24,434 nt of DNA from Larix sibirica. Lineage: Eukaryota; Streptophyta; Pinopsida; Pinales; Pinaceae. This document shows, in pieces, positions 1 to 9,185 of the stretch. A model generated the notes under the pieces. It worked only from the letters and a program-made list of their open reading frames with translations. It was not told the DNA's origin and did no database searches. Positions within the stretch are counted from its first letter, which is position 1. Every line of letters starts with the position of its first letter. The position numbers were made by a program, and so were the translations under genes. Location: contig NWUY0300002220.1 in NCBI GenBank assembly GCA_004151065.3, positions 20,863 through 45,296 on the forward strand, read 5' to 3'.

Positions 1-396
1 TTGTCTGATTTTGAATTGCTTATGAAAATACGCATAGTTTTTATCATCAGCTTTGAGCCAGATGCTCTGCGACTTGAGCCTCCAATACTCTTCTTTAGAA
101 CGGAATGCTTGAAAGGCCTTCGTTTGGCGGTTGACTTCTTCATGCAGCGTGGTAGCTTCAATGGCCTGATCCTCCATTTCGAATTGGAATTCTTCTAGAG
201 TGCCCACTGCAGTATTTCTGGGATTTGTAGGGGCTGGGCAATTAGATTTGGCCCAAGGCTTAAGAGCGTTTTTAGTATTGGAAAGTTTCTTTTCCCATAC
301 ATAGCAAGGGGATCCGGTAATAGGTATTCTTACTTTATTATTGCACTTTGCGATAATATTTGGAGACAAGGGTTTTTCACCAATCAAAATTGACAA
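1..396 (-). mobile_element. LINE-type non-LTR retrotransposon ORF2 fragment (partial, open frame)
   Basis: Read on the minus strand, this stretch is open for about 132 codons, from just after a TGA at 397-399 to the left edge of the window. Near its end it carries EEYWRLKSQSIWLKA followed shortly by YAYFHKQ. This resembles the conserved linker of plant LINE ORF2 proteins, between the N-terminal apurinic endonuclease and the reverse transcriptase, where an 'E-x-x-W-x-x-K-S-x-x-x-W-L-x-x-G-D-x-N-T-x-x-F-H' pattern is common. The usual Gly of the GD pair appears as Asp here (KADDKN). The reverse transcriptase would lie beyond position 1 and cannot be seen. No start codon belongs to this frame at its upstream end, so it may be a 5'-truncated copy, which is usual for LINEs. 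The plus-strand frame over 1-198 is its shadow. Family assignment is from motif recognition only. Confidence 0.7.
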
Positions 397-399
397 TCA

Positions 400-2130
400 G
401 TGTATATGATTCCTATCTAAACTTGAAGTTCTCATGTAAGGATGATTGGTTTTGAGGATTTGATAATCAACCTCTCAAGGAAGGTTGGTTAAACCATCAT
501 AATATAGATATTTATTATCTTTATCCCTCTTAAAATTTGACTCTTAGGAACTGTAGTTTCAATTTAACAAAATATGTTTCTATGATGTCAATATTAGAGA
601 AACAAGCTCTTTTACGTTCAAATACAAAACACAACATCATCAACAATCTTCATCAACAATCTTCATGTTAGTATTTCAAATCTCTCCATACAAATCAATA
701 TACAGGAAGGAAAACAAAAAAACTCATTAAATTGAATATAATATATAAAGATTATTATTCTTTTATGGTGCCTTATATATGATATTAAATGTAATGAACA
801 TAATATATATGTAAACTGATAAATGATAATATTTATCTAAGGGTCATAATCCTCTGTGAGTAGTCACCATGATGCCCTTTAAAGAATATATATATATATA
901 TATATATATATATGGGTCCTCTCATTATAATCAATCAGCTCATATTTCATCTCTATTCAATACATATTTTATTTACCTTTTATGGATTATTATTTGCTAT
1001 CATTCCTACGTTTGGAAATGAACCTTGTTTGTTCTATTATACTATCATGTATCATAATTATAATATAGATTTAATTGTATAATTTATATTCCAAGTCTAA
1101 AACAATATACTTATATACGAAATACGAGTATATTCTCAAAATAGATACATATATCATATTGTATATGTAGAATATATATAGTCTAAAGTTTCAATAGATA
1201 TTTAATGTCTAATTGTATATATGTTTTGATATTTTTGGTCTAAATGCATTTATCTATTTTGGGTTTAAGATGCAAATACATGAAAACTGTAATAGAGAAA
1301 ATATATTAGGGTTAATAGAATATTGACAAAAACTTGAAATAGATTTAAAAAACTACAAAACTCTGAAATTTATAACACAATATAAATTCTAAAGTAACAA
1401 TGTTTAAAAAAGATTTGAATTTTTGTACAAATCCAGAAATATATAAATACAATTTAATGGAAAAAGATGAATATAATTTAGTGGAAATGATAAGAGTACC
1501 CCATAATTTTTCCTTAAATGGTACACCATAGTAAGAGAAAATGAAGTGTTCATGAAAGTGATGAATGCAAGGAAGCAAAAAGAGGTGAAATGAGAACCAC
1601 TAATACATGAATTAAATGAAAAATTAATCAATATCACTATTTTTGAGAGAATGAATTATCCTTTCCTTGTTCATAGTTTAAACTAACCTACAAGAATATT
1701 TGTTGTAATAAAAATGAATTCTATTAATAAATATATGATCAGATCTAATTTTCTTGTATACTCTTCTATCTAGTGTTTCCCCTTTTTCTAACGTGAGTAC
1801 TAAGTTCATTAGTAAGCATGATACTTAATAAGGAATTATCATATTTCATATAATTATATATTTTTCTGACAGAATACAAACAAAACAAAATAGGTATCTC
1901 TCTTGAATTCACTGGAAGAGATTGTATAATCACTCCAAACACTTAGGCCACAATAAGATTCCATAGTAACCACATAAGGAAAAGGATAAACAATGATTTC
2001 ATATAATTGATGAAAATTGGATTTGTATATTTTTTTTTTTTTAGGAAAATAAGTTAATCACAATGTTCTCATTCATTGAGCTTCTAAAATTAACATACAC
2101 ATCATCTACTTGTAATGGCGTGGATGTGCA
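400..2130. other. AT-rich non-coding stretch
   Basis: No credible coding frame is visible. The sequence is very AT-rich, with many short TATA/ATAT runs, a dinucleotide array at 886-913, a short doubled CATCAACAATCTT near 637-664 and a T10+ run near 2031. Short minus-strand frames at 1345-1637 overlap one another in two registers, show no family motif, and look like chance openings in AT-rich DNA. Confidence 0.6.
886..913. repeat. (AT)n microsatellite
   Basis: An uninterrupted AT dinucleotide array of 14 units lies between AAAGA and GGGTCC. It is a simple sequence repeat with no sign of function. Confidence 0.95.
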
Positions 2131-2282
2131 TTTTTTTTTTCAATGTTACGCATCACAGGAAACTCTCAGATAAGGACATTGAGTGAGGCCCTTTATATGC
2201 ATAGCCACCCAAGGATTTGACCTTGAAACCTTCTGTTTGCTTTTTCACAACGCTAAACCACTTGAACTAACCCACCAGACTT
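2131..2282 (-). mobile_element. tRNA-derived SINE-like unit
   Basis: On the minus strand, a sequence with tRNA-promoter layout starts near 2282. An A-box-like GGGTTAGTTCAAGTGGTTT lies at 2255-2273, followed about 30 bases later by a B-box-like AAGGTCAAATCCTT at 2211-2224. The unit ends in an A-run, seen as T10 on the plus strand at 2131-2140. A box, B box and A-tail in this order and orientation are the hallmarks of tRNA-derived SINEs, and the A-box wording is close to that of plant SINE families of the Au type. No target-site duplication was found by eye, so the ends are approximate. Confidence 0.6.
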
Positions 2283-3085
2283 ATTTAGTTATTATTTATT
2301 TAATATTATTTATAAGTTAAGAATGTTATATAAATTTTATTATATAATATAATATTTTGATTTTTTCAAACTTTTTATTTAAGTTTACTTGAAAGTTGAA
2401 TGAATGTAAGAGCACATTGTTTTAAGTGATTTTGTAAAAGAATTACCTTTTATTTCTAAACATCAATGTTTTTCATGTCAAATAAAATATGTTTTTTTCA
2501 TTTTTCTTTCTTCCTGATGTTGATAAATGATAGGGGTTAAGTGTGTACTCATTGAACTCGAGGGTTAAAGTATGCAGATTTTCATAGTTAGCAATAATTG
2601 TGTTGATGTTTCTGGAGTCCTTGATACACAATTCAACTCCAAAAAATTTGAGGATTGTCTTATTGCAAATGCAAGTGTCACAATTAATTGTATTAGTTGC
2701 CCTAGAAAAGAACTTGGTATATGTTTTTTATTAAGCCTTAGAACGTATGAAGTCCAAGTATTATTACAAATCCAAGTGACCCAACATTAGTCACCTCAAA
2801 AGAATGTGGTATATGATTTTTATTGTGGCTTACAACATATAAATTCCCATTGGGGTTGCATCATTAGTAATTTGATGTTTATAATAGTTAGAAATGCAGC
2901 TCAGGAATTTCACACTTTAATGCAAAGAACTTTACATCTATATGCACATGATAACAAAATGCTATGAATCTCACACTCGAAAATATAGTTGGCGTTGGAA
3001 AACTTGAACTAAAAGAAACATATATATAAGAACTTAATAACATTATTATTGACACTTTTATTCAAGAGTTTAGTAAACTTTTGTA
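2283..3085. other. AT-rich non-coding stretch
   Basis: No recognisable gene or element is seen. The 72-residue plus-strand frame at 2572-2790 has no family motif, no conserved neighbour and no upstream signal, and is treated as chance. Confidence 0.5.
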
Positions 3086-3275
3086 ACCACTAGCATAGAT
3101 TTATCTTAACTTTGTATCTATCAAGCTTTGAGAAGAATGAAATCTCAAAAATGATATTTTTGGTGTAAAAAATTTAGGGCAATTCTAGGTATTTGATCCA
3201 TCTCGACACTTGATTGCATCGAGGTTAAGATAGATTTAGGTTGGTGTTGTTTCTTTTTAAATTAATGTCATTGTT

Positions 3276-3491
3276 TTTTTTCCTTGGACTACATATCCCG
3301 ATAAACCCACCAAGTACTTCCCCTCATTTTGAGGATGGTACCCAAGGTAAACCATATTTTGTAGGATCTCAAGGCCATTACAACAATATGCTTATTAATA
3401 GCTCAACATGCCACTTATAGGATTTGAACTCGAGTGGGGAGGATAACAACATTCCTCCCAACCACTTGAGCTAGACCCAATTGACAAATTC
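3276..3491 (-). mobile_element. tRNA-derived SINE-like unit
   Basis: The minus strand shows an A-box-like GGGTCTAGCTCAAGTGGTTGG (3458-3478, quoted with one extra base) and a B-box-like CGAGTTCAAATCCT (3419-3432). An A-run ends the unit, seen as T8 on the plus strand near 3274-3281. Flanks ATGTCATTGTT (3265-3275) and ATTTCATTGTT (3492-3502) match at 10 of 11 positions and could be a target-site duplication. That reading conflicts with the larger duplication, in which the flanking GT run seems to belong to the copied unit, so the ends are provisional. Confidence 0.6.
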
Positions 3492-3840
3492 ATTTCATTG
3501 TTGTGTGTGTGTTTATTAAGATACCAAGTCGATTTAAGTGTTATTATTATTTTGTTCATTGACCTATGTTAGATCGACGTTTCATTATGCTACACATCTC
3601 TTTCATAATGCATTGTAGACTGTGCATCTTAGTGCAAAGATCCATTTTAATTTGGATCTATTAAGCAGTGAAAGAGATCATAGACCTGGAAGTAAAAACC
3701 TTTCTTAAAGTGCAAACATTTTTAGGAAAGTTTATGCTTTTAAGGATTCACTATCTCTTTGTGTTTGATAGATATAGGGTTAAGATGGATCTAGACTAGT
3801 GTTATTTCGTTTTAAGTTCACATAATTGTTTTAGATATTT

Positions 3841-4024
3841 TTCCTTTTTTTCTTGAAGGGATGCTCCCTTAAGTTTGTGTGGATTACATATCTATTAAAC
3901 TCGTTGGCATAGAGTAGTGCACCTAATTGAGGGGGATTTGAACTGTGCACATGCTAACATGAAACTAGACAAATGCCCAACAACATTGGCTACAACCATT
4001 TGAGCTAATCACTTGGCCTCTAAC

Positions 4025-4058
<34 letters not shown>

Positions 4059-4060
4059 TA
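3841..4060 (-). mobile_element. tRNA-derived SINE-like unit with GT array at its 5' side
   Basis: On the minus strand there is an A-box-like TGATTAGCTCAAATGGTTGT (3992-4011) and a B-box-like CAGTTCAAATCCCCC (3931-3945), then a run of A seen as TTTTTTTT-rich plus-strand sequence near 3841-3851. Layout and wording match the unit at 3276-3491. Flanks TTTAGATATTT (3830-3840) and TTAAGATATTT (4061-4071) agree at 10 of 11 positions and may be target-site duplications, although they also fit old segmental copying. Confidence 0.55.
4029..4056. repeat. (GT)14 microsatellite
   Basis: A pure GT array lies at the 5' (right) side of a minus-strand SINE-like unit. The related unit at 3276-3491 has a shorter GT run in the equivalent place near 3503-3511, which suggests expansion of a seed inherited with the element. 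Confidence 0.95.
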
Positions 4061-4094
4061 TTAAGATATTTAGATGAATTAATTGTTATTTTTG

Positions 4095-4255
4095 TTATTT
4101 TATCCATTTTTTTTTCTTCGAACTATGCTATGCCTCCCTCGTACGAGGCCACGAAACGCCTCTAGGTGAAAAATAACATTACTATTAAAATTTGGTTACT
4201 ACTACTGTTTCAACATAAACATAATGTGTTAACACTAGCTTGAGCTACCTAGTCA
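4095..4255 (-). mobile_element. Degenerate SINE-like unit
   Basis: An A-box-like ACTAGGTAGCTCAAGCTAGTG is seen on the minus strand at about 4231-4252, and a T-run on the plus strand near 4110-4117 could be the tail. The B box is not clear. The T-run followed by a C/T-rich start resembles the left ends of the two preceding units, so this may be a third, more decayed relative. Confidence 0.35.
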
Positions 4256-4498
4256 TTGGTTCTGATCCTGGCTCTATTAACTTATTTTCATTTTGTCATT
4301 TTTTTGTAAGTTAGGTGAGATCATATTAAACTAAAGAAAATTTACATAGGACAACCTTGGTCTGCCCCATGGGAAACCAAACCCGGTATAAAAAAAAATT
4401 GTAATTTAGAGGTCTATATGTCTTACTAAATATGAAAAGACTGAAAATCTACTATAACCTGGAAATATCTATGATAGCTAAAGAGAAAAAATAATTGC

Positions 4499-5713
4499 TT
4501 ATGGAAAACCAAAGAAGGGGACCATGTCATAATCTGAGATAGGAATCACAGTAACCTCTTGTCTAGTGGAAACTTTAGGAACTGCCACCTTGAACTCCAA
4601 ACTAGTTGCTATTTTGACTAGAAGGTTGAACTTTTGATCCATTTTCCTTTGTTGTTCATGCAAATTATCCATTTGTAGAAGCAATTAATTTAGTTATTCC
4701 CTGGTATTAAGGACTTTACCCAGGAGAGATTTGATATGCTAGTAGAGCGCTAAAGTTTTGAAATGTTTAGTATCGCGGGTGCGTGAGGTCTCGGAGTCCC
4801 GAACCCACAATCCCATCTCCCTGGTATCAAGGACTTTACCCAAGAGAGATTTGATATGCTAGTAGAGCGCTAAAGTCTTGAAATGTTTAGTATCGTGGCT
4901 GCGTGAGGTCTCGGAGTCTCGAACCCACACTCAAATCTCCCTTTCGATCTCCTCAGGTTTGATAAAGTCATGTTCCATATGAACCCATTCTTTCACCTAA
5001 GAAATTTCTTGTTGAATGCAAGCATGGGTTTTTCAAAGGTATCATGCTTTGGCCTCTCCTGTTTCCAGTTGGGCCCATAATTGCGTGTTGCTGCTAGATC
5101 CCCTTTGAGAGTGGCGACCATGGCCTCGGGTAGCCATAGAATGAGATGGGTAAGCATAACCGGGAGAGGGTGGGTAAACTAGGGGAAAAAGAACCCAACA
5201 ACACTTTCGGGGAGACCACCCAAATGAAAAAGAGATAGCTTGCACAATAGCTCATAGATTCAAGTTTTGTTGACCCAACAAAAAACCACAGAGTAAGGAA
5301 ACCAAGGAATGCTCAAGGAACATAAGCCATAGGATCAATGGTTTGAGGCAGCTCGAGTGGAGCATGTTCTGCAACTTGACTTGCCATCATCCCAATCCAA
5401 ATTACATTATCTTCCATGAACCAAAACATTCTCCTTCCCCTCTCATTATAGCAGACGTTGTCATACCCGTGATCCTGGTACAAAGTGCCAGGGATGATTG
5501 TAGGTGGAGTCGTTGACAACCAAACATAATGGGAGGACCTTGCATGTCCTCCACTTGCCTTAAACTCTCATGAATGGCATCGGGGTTAGCGTTTGAAGGA
5601 GGATAGGCCACATTGAAGATTGGTCTAAGCCTCAAATGAATGCCCTGTTGCATCCCAAGCACCTCATCCGGGAATATTTTCATTTTGTCATTACTATAGT
5701 CCCACCTTAACAT
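4499..5713 (-). pseudogene. Decayed unidentified coding region, frameshifted and interrupted
   Basis: Several minus-strand frames follow each other in order and appear to belong to one former protein. A 5' frame starting at 5713 (MLRWDYSNDKMKIFPDEVLG) shifts register near 5519 and continues at 5519-5313 (PPTIIPGTLYQDHGYDNVC). A third open piece covers 5245-5042. A piece rich in E and K lies near 5000-4940, and a last frame at 4684-4499 begins with a short helical, Gln/Lys-rich stretch (MDNLHEQQRKMDQKFNLLVK). The 120-bp tandem dimer at 4699-4938 lies between the last two pieces. I do not recognise the family. A retroelement gag or other repeat-derived protein is possible, as is a host pseudogene. 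The joining of the pieces is inference. Confidence 0.4.
4699..4938. repeat. 120-bp tandem dimer with tRNA-like motifs
   Basis: Two adjacent 120-base units (4699-4818 and 4819-4938) begin CCCTGGTAT and differ at only a few positions. Each contains GCTAGTAGAGCGC, which resembles a tRNA D-arm/A-box, and about 50 bases on a GTCTCGAACCC-type block, which resembles a T-arm/B-box. The opposite strand of that block reads GGTTCGAGACT, a 10 of 11 match to the B-box consensus GGTTCGANNCC, so orientation is uncertain. No cloverleaf can be closed by eye. The dimer sits inside the decayed coding region at 4499-5713. Confidence 0.65.
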
Positions 5714-7395
5714 TAATTACAAACAACTACAAACATTGATAACATGTGATGCTCTCTGGTTTTCTAAATAGTTGACTTGGGTACATGTTATATCTCCAAT
5801 GTTTGTTATGTGATGAATGAAATACCATTTGTTGCTCTACTCAATAGAGTTTGAACAAGTCATTGGTTCTCCATCACGTTTACATCATCTTCATGTCCAA
5901 GGTGGATTTCAATTGATAATGATCTATGTTGAGCAACTTGTTCTAATTTCCCATGTCTAAATGTTACCTTATAAGAGACTACCTTTTAAGCAACTGATCA
6001 ATACAAACCATAATCACCAATTTAATCGCCACCTTCTTCGATGAAAATATTACTTCATCCACCCTTCTTTGTTTTGCATTTAAGTAAATCGATATCAATA
6101 ATATCTTCTATTATTTGAGCATGTCTAGCCTTTGTTGTTTTTATTTTCTACATGTTAGGCATGTTCCCGAGGTTAAGATTCTTATGCTTGAACACCATTA
6201 AGTACCCTATTGACATGTTGAATTGAGTACATAAACTTATGATGTAACTAACAACTCTCATTCTCGAGATGGATTGGTAGTATTTATACCTTTGGTATTT
6301 TAAACACATAAATTATTGAAAAATAAAATAAATGCTATCCCCTTAAAAATAAATTGTTGCTACAAGTTTTTAATCATTTGAAACCTCTAATATTTATAAT
6401 GTTTTTGATAAAATAAGCCAATCATAACTGCAAACTCACCACCACAATTCTTCAAAATAAAGATATAAACTTAAACAACATGACGAGTGAAAGGGAGTGG
6501 CTTGTCCCATGTTAAATGTGATGCACTATATACAGAAAAAAAAATCACCACTTAATGCTGAAAGTTGAATTATTCCTTGTCCTATTCTTCCTCCCAAGAT
6601 GAAAGTGGAAAAATATTTATACAAGAATATGTGAATATATAGTTGCGGTGGTTCAAAATAAACTTTGGGATCATGTGCTTTACTAATTCACACTAATGCG
6701 ACTTAAGATAATTAATATCTTTGAAAGCTAAGGTAACACATAAAAGTGAGTTCGTAGGTTTTGGGATGATCTGAAAATGGGTCAGATCCAAATTAGTTTC
6801 GAAAATTTGTGGAATTAAGTTTTATTTCATTTTTGAATATATAAATCATAAATGAAAATTTCAAATTACTGTTGTTGAATGTGAAAACTTGCAAATAACT
6901 CTACTTCCACACGTAAGAATTTCCAAAATCACAAACATAATTGCAAAAGAGATTGATAATGGAGTTCATCCATTTTAGGCTACGTCTCCGAGTCCACTTA
7001 ATTGTGCAACCAATTCATTATAATGATGCTAAGCACATAAAAACTTTGTTACATCAATAATGGTCTTTCACTTGCAATCTAATGCCTTTACCAACTCTAG
7101 GAAGATCTTGCACTTCTATGATTCCTGCTCCCAATCTGCATGACAAATGTCTTCAACAAGCCTCATTCTTTCGTTCTTTCACCTTTGTACTTCAGAACAA
7201 GGATAACAATGCTTGACCATTTACGTCGTAATACCATTCTTAGTGGATAACAAAACAACATTGCAGTAATAATCTTCAATGCTGTCAAAGAAGCTTAGGC
7301 AAACAAACATGATGCCTCTCAGTCTCAAAATTCTCTCAAGAGTGGCTAAATAAGGTTCATTACAATATGCAACATATAAAACAAATGGAACAAAA
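5714..7395. other. Non-coding stretch without recognisable features
   Basis: No open frame of useful length, no element end, no tRNA-like promoter and no tandem repeat were recognised on either strand. Old, unrecognisable transposon sequence is likely but not shown. Confidence 0.5.
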
Positions 7396-7428
7396 TCCCA
7401 TTGTGCTCATCCCTATTCACCACATGGA

Positions 7429-7500
7429 ACTTGGCATTGTTGGTGAAAATACTATGTCTGCATCACAGAGGCCTCGGGTTCGAACCTCAAGCCGTTATGT
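7429..7500 (+). mobile_element. tRNA-like module 1 of 3 (A box/B box)
   Basis: The plus strand reads CTTGGCATTGTTGGTGAAAA, A-box-like, then an 11 of 11 B box GGTTCGAACCT at 7477-7487 if the last base is counted as the variable end (10 of 11 against GGTTCGANNCC). Spacing between boxes is about 30-45 bases, as in tRNA-derived SINEs. It is the first of three similar modules in the same direction. No A-tail follows directly. Confidence 0.5.
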
Positions 7501-7571
7501 TGTCTTTGGGTCTCAGTCTCTCCAGAGTTAGTATACCTGCAATTAAATACAACTACTTTGCAACGCACAAG

Positions 7572-7640
7572 CTCTTGGTGGAATGGTGAAAGCGTTTAAC
7601 TGGTGTACGAAAAGGTCTCGAGTTCAACCCCGATCCATAC
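7572..7640 (+). mobile_element. tRNA-like module 2 of 3 (A box/B box)
   Basis: CTCTTGGTGGAATGGTGAAAG at 7572-7592 resembles a D-arm/A-box, and AGTTCAACCCC at 7621-7631 matches 10 of 11 bases of the B-box consensus. The arm CTCTTGGTGGAATGGTGAAA is close in wording to module 1, which suggests a shared tRNA-derived origin. A functional tRNA is unlikely because no acceptor stem pairs by eye. Confidence 0.55.
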
Positions 7641-7721
7641 AAAGTGGATTTAATAGTTTGTGCCAATGTGCAATGAATGAACTAAACAAAACCAAAGGCT
7701 ATGTGCACACGCGCAAAGCTC

Positions 7722-7790
7722 TGCGCCTCTGGTTCAATGGTAAATCTCTCCATGAATAATTGAGTGGTTAAGGGGTCGAGCCCCGTGGAT
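7722..7790 (+). mobile_element. tRNA-like module 3 of 3 (A box/B box)
   Basis: CTCTGGTTCAATGGTAAATC resembles a D-arm/A-box, and GGGGTCGAGCCCC at 7772-7784 can form a T-arm-like stem-loop that matches 10 of 11 B-box bases. A short hairpin GCGCA...TGCGC lies just upstream at 7711-7726. The module begins 15 bases after the point (7707) where the large duplicated segment starts, and recurs at 11792-11860. Confidence 0.55.
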
Positions 7791-8097
7791 CCCCCCTCTT
7801 TTAAGGCTATCCACCAATTAAATGATACCAAAACCATATTCTAACATGCCATAAAAAAAATTGTTAAGATACTTGTGGGCGTTAGTGAAGTCGTTTTGGT
7901 AGGTGTTATTGATAACAATCAATTTTTTAACAGATCGTGGCCAAATTTGGTCCATCGGAATCTACCACGTTTGGCCTCGTCCGCCTATTGCCACATCACC
8001 TGCCAACATGATCATCCGTACAACCATGCCATGTGTTTTTCTGGGATACTGCCATGTCATTTGATTGTCTGTACTTCCACATGGAAGTCTGTGGGGA

Positions 8098-8109
8098 TGC
8101 CACGTGGCA
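8098..8109. promoter_or_regulatory. 12-bp palindrome with G-box core in repeat unit A
   Basis: TGCCACGTGGCA is a perfect palindrome holding the CACGTG core that plant bZIP and bHLH factors bind. The same palindrome is kept in unit B at 8632-8643 (and again at 12168-12179 and 12702-12713 in the duplicated segment). Conservation between units is seen; any regulatory role is inference, since the core can also arise by chance or belong to an element's LTR-like promoter. Confidence 0.35.
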
Positions 8110-8140
8110 CCTTTGCAACATTTTCCCAGTTTGTACAAAA

Positions 8141-8216
8141 ATTCAAAACGCAATAAATTCTTCATACGAAGTCCATTTATTCAAAACGTGATAAATTGTT
8201 CATACGAAATTCGTTT
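8141..8216. repeat. 38-bp direct subrepeats, two copies
   Basis: Two adjacent 38-base units start ATTCAAAACG at 8141 and 8179 and contain GATAAATT...TTCATACGAA or close variants. They lie inside the first 534-bp unit. Confidence 0.85.
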
Positions 8217-8674
8217 GAGCTCATTCAAGCATCGTAGGAAAGCTTTCTATGAGCTCTAAGCTGTGGAGCCATTTTTATCAAAATCCGATATAGTCAATTA
8301 AATGATACCAAAACCATATTCTAACATGCCATTTTTAAGGCTATCCACCAGATAAATGATACCAAAACCATATTCTAACGTGCCATAAAAAAGATTGTTA
8401 AGATACTTGTGGGCATTGGGGAAGTCGTTTTGGTAAGTGTTATTGATAACAATCAAATTTTTAACAGATCTTGGCCAAATTTGGTCCATCGGAATCTACC
8501 ACGTCCGGCCTCGTCCGCCTGTTGACACATCACCTGCCAATAGGATGACCCGTACAACCATGTCATGTGTTTTTCTGGGATACTGCTATGTCATTTGATT
8601 GCCTATACTTCCACATGGCAGTCTGCGGGGATGCCACGTGGCACCCTTGCAACATTTTCCCAGTTTGTACAAAA

Positions 8675-8788
8675 ATTCAAAACACGATAAATTCTTCATA
8701 CGAAGTCCATTTATTCAAAACGTGATAAATTCTTCATACGAAGTCCATTTATTCAAAACGTGATAAATTCTTCATATGAAATTCGTTT
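8675..8788. repeat. 38-bp direct subrepeats, three copies
   Basis: Three adjacent 38-base units start ATTCAAAAC at 8675, 8713 and 8751. The extra copy relative to 8141-8216 explains most of the length difference between the two larger units. There are no spacers, so this is a simple tandem array and not a CRISPR. Confidence 0.88.
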
Positions 8789-8997
8789 GAGCTCATTCAA
8801 GCATTGTAGCTCTCTATGACCTCTAAGCCATCGAGCCATTTTTATCAAAATCCGATATAGTCAATTTTGCTTGGTTACAAAGATCCTACTAAATCATGGA
8901 AGGAAAATCAAAGCCACCAAAAGTGGGCCTTATAAAACACATGTCACCATTATCTCAAAATTAGTCATTACTATCATAAAGGTGGAAAAAAGGCTTA

Positions 8998-9185
8998 TGT
9001 TTACTTCTCATTTTGCTTTTGCTTTTGTGATCCCAACCTACACCAATGCAGTTTATGGTATTAGTTTAAAGCCTTCAAAGGTGTCTAGTTGTGTTTACTT
9101 CTCATTTTGCTTTTGATTTTGTGATCCCATCCTACACCAATGCAGTTTATGGTATTAGTTTAAAGCCTTTAAAGGTGTCTAGTAT
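8998..9185. repeat. 94-bp tandem pair
   Basis: Two adjacent 94-base units begin TGTTTACTTCTCATTTTGC (8998 and 9092) and end AAGGTGTCTAGT. They differ at a handful of positions. Both contain ATGCAGTTTATGGTATTAG. The two short plus-strand frames at 8871-9348 owe their similarity to this duplication and are not regarded as genes. Confidence 0.9.

Larger units (their letters stand above)
3090..4110. repeat. Diverged tandem segmental duplication (about 550-bp units)
   Basis: Two head-to-tail segments share a series of similar blocks at an offset of about 545-555 bases. GGTTAAGATAGATTTAG near 3223 matches GGTTAAGATGGATCTAG near 3778, each followed by a related GTGTT-TTTC-TTTTAA block. Both then have a T-run, a minus-strand SINE-like unit, a GT run and a TATTAAGATA flank (near 3505 and 4050). 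Identity is clearly well below 80 percent by eye, so the duplication is old. Because SINE-like units sit at the same place in both segments, the insertion probably preceded the duplication. Confidence 0.55.
7799..8866. repeat. Tandem pair of about 534-bp repeat units
   Basis: Unit A (7799-8298) and unit B (8333-8866) both start TTTTAAGGCTATCCACCA and end CAAAATCCGATATAGTCAATT. A partial extra copy of the unit start (8295-8332) joins them. Units share AAATGATACCAAAACCATAT, a TTGTTAAGATACTTGTGGG block, several CCATGT/CCACAT words, a G-box palindrome and a 38-bp subrepeat that occurs twice in A and three times in B. Identity is high, roughly nine in ten by eye. There are no clear coding frames; the two opposed short frames at 7875-8165 are shadows of repeat sequence. 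It could be a non-autonomous element, LTR-derived or a young tandem repeat. Confidence 0.8.

Noticed and set aside
2572-2790. Small plus-strand gene of 72 codons
   Set aside because: No motif, no neighbour and no signal; expected by chance in this much AT-rich sequence.
7572-7790. Functional tRNA genes
   Set aside because: A and B boxes are present, but no pairing acceptor stem or anticodon arm could be closed by eye; SINE-type modules fit better.
7875-8165. Opposed overlapping short genes in the 534-bp repeat
   Set aside because: Frames on both strands over repeat sequence, not kept open in the second unit.
8141-8788. CRISPR-like array
   Set aside because: The 38-bp units are directly adjacent without unique spacers, and the surrounding sequence is plant-type repeat.
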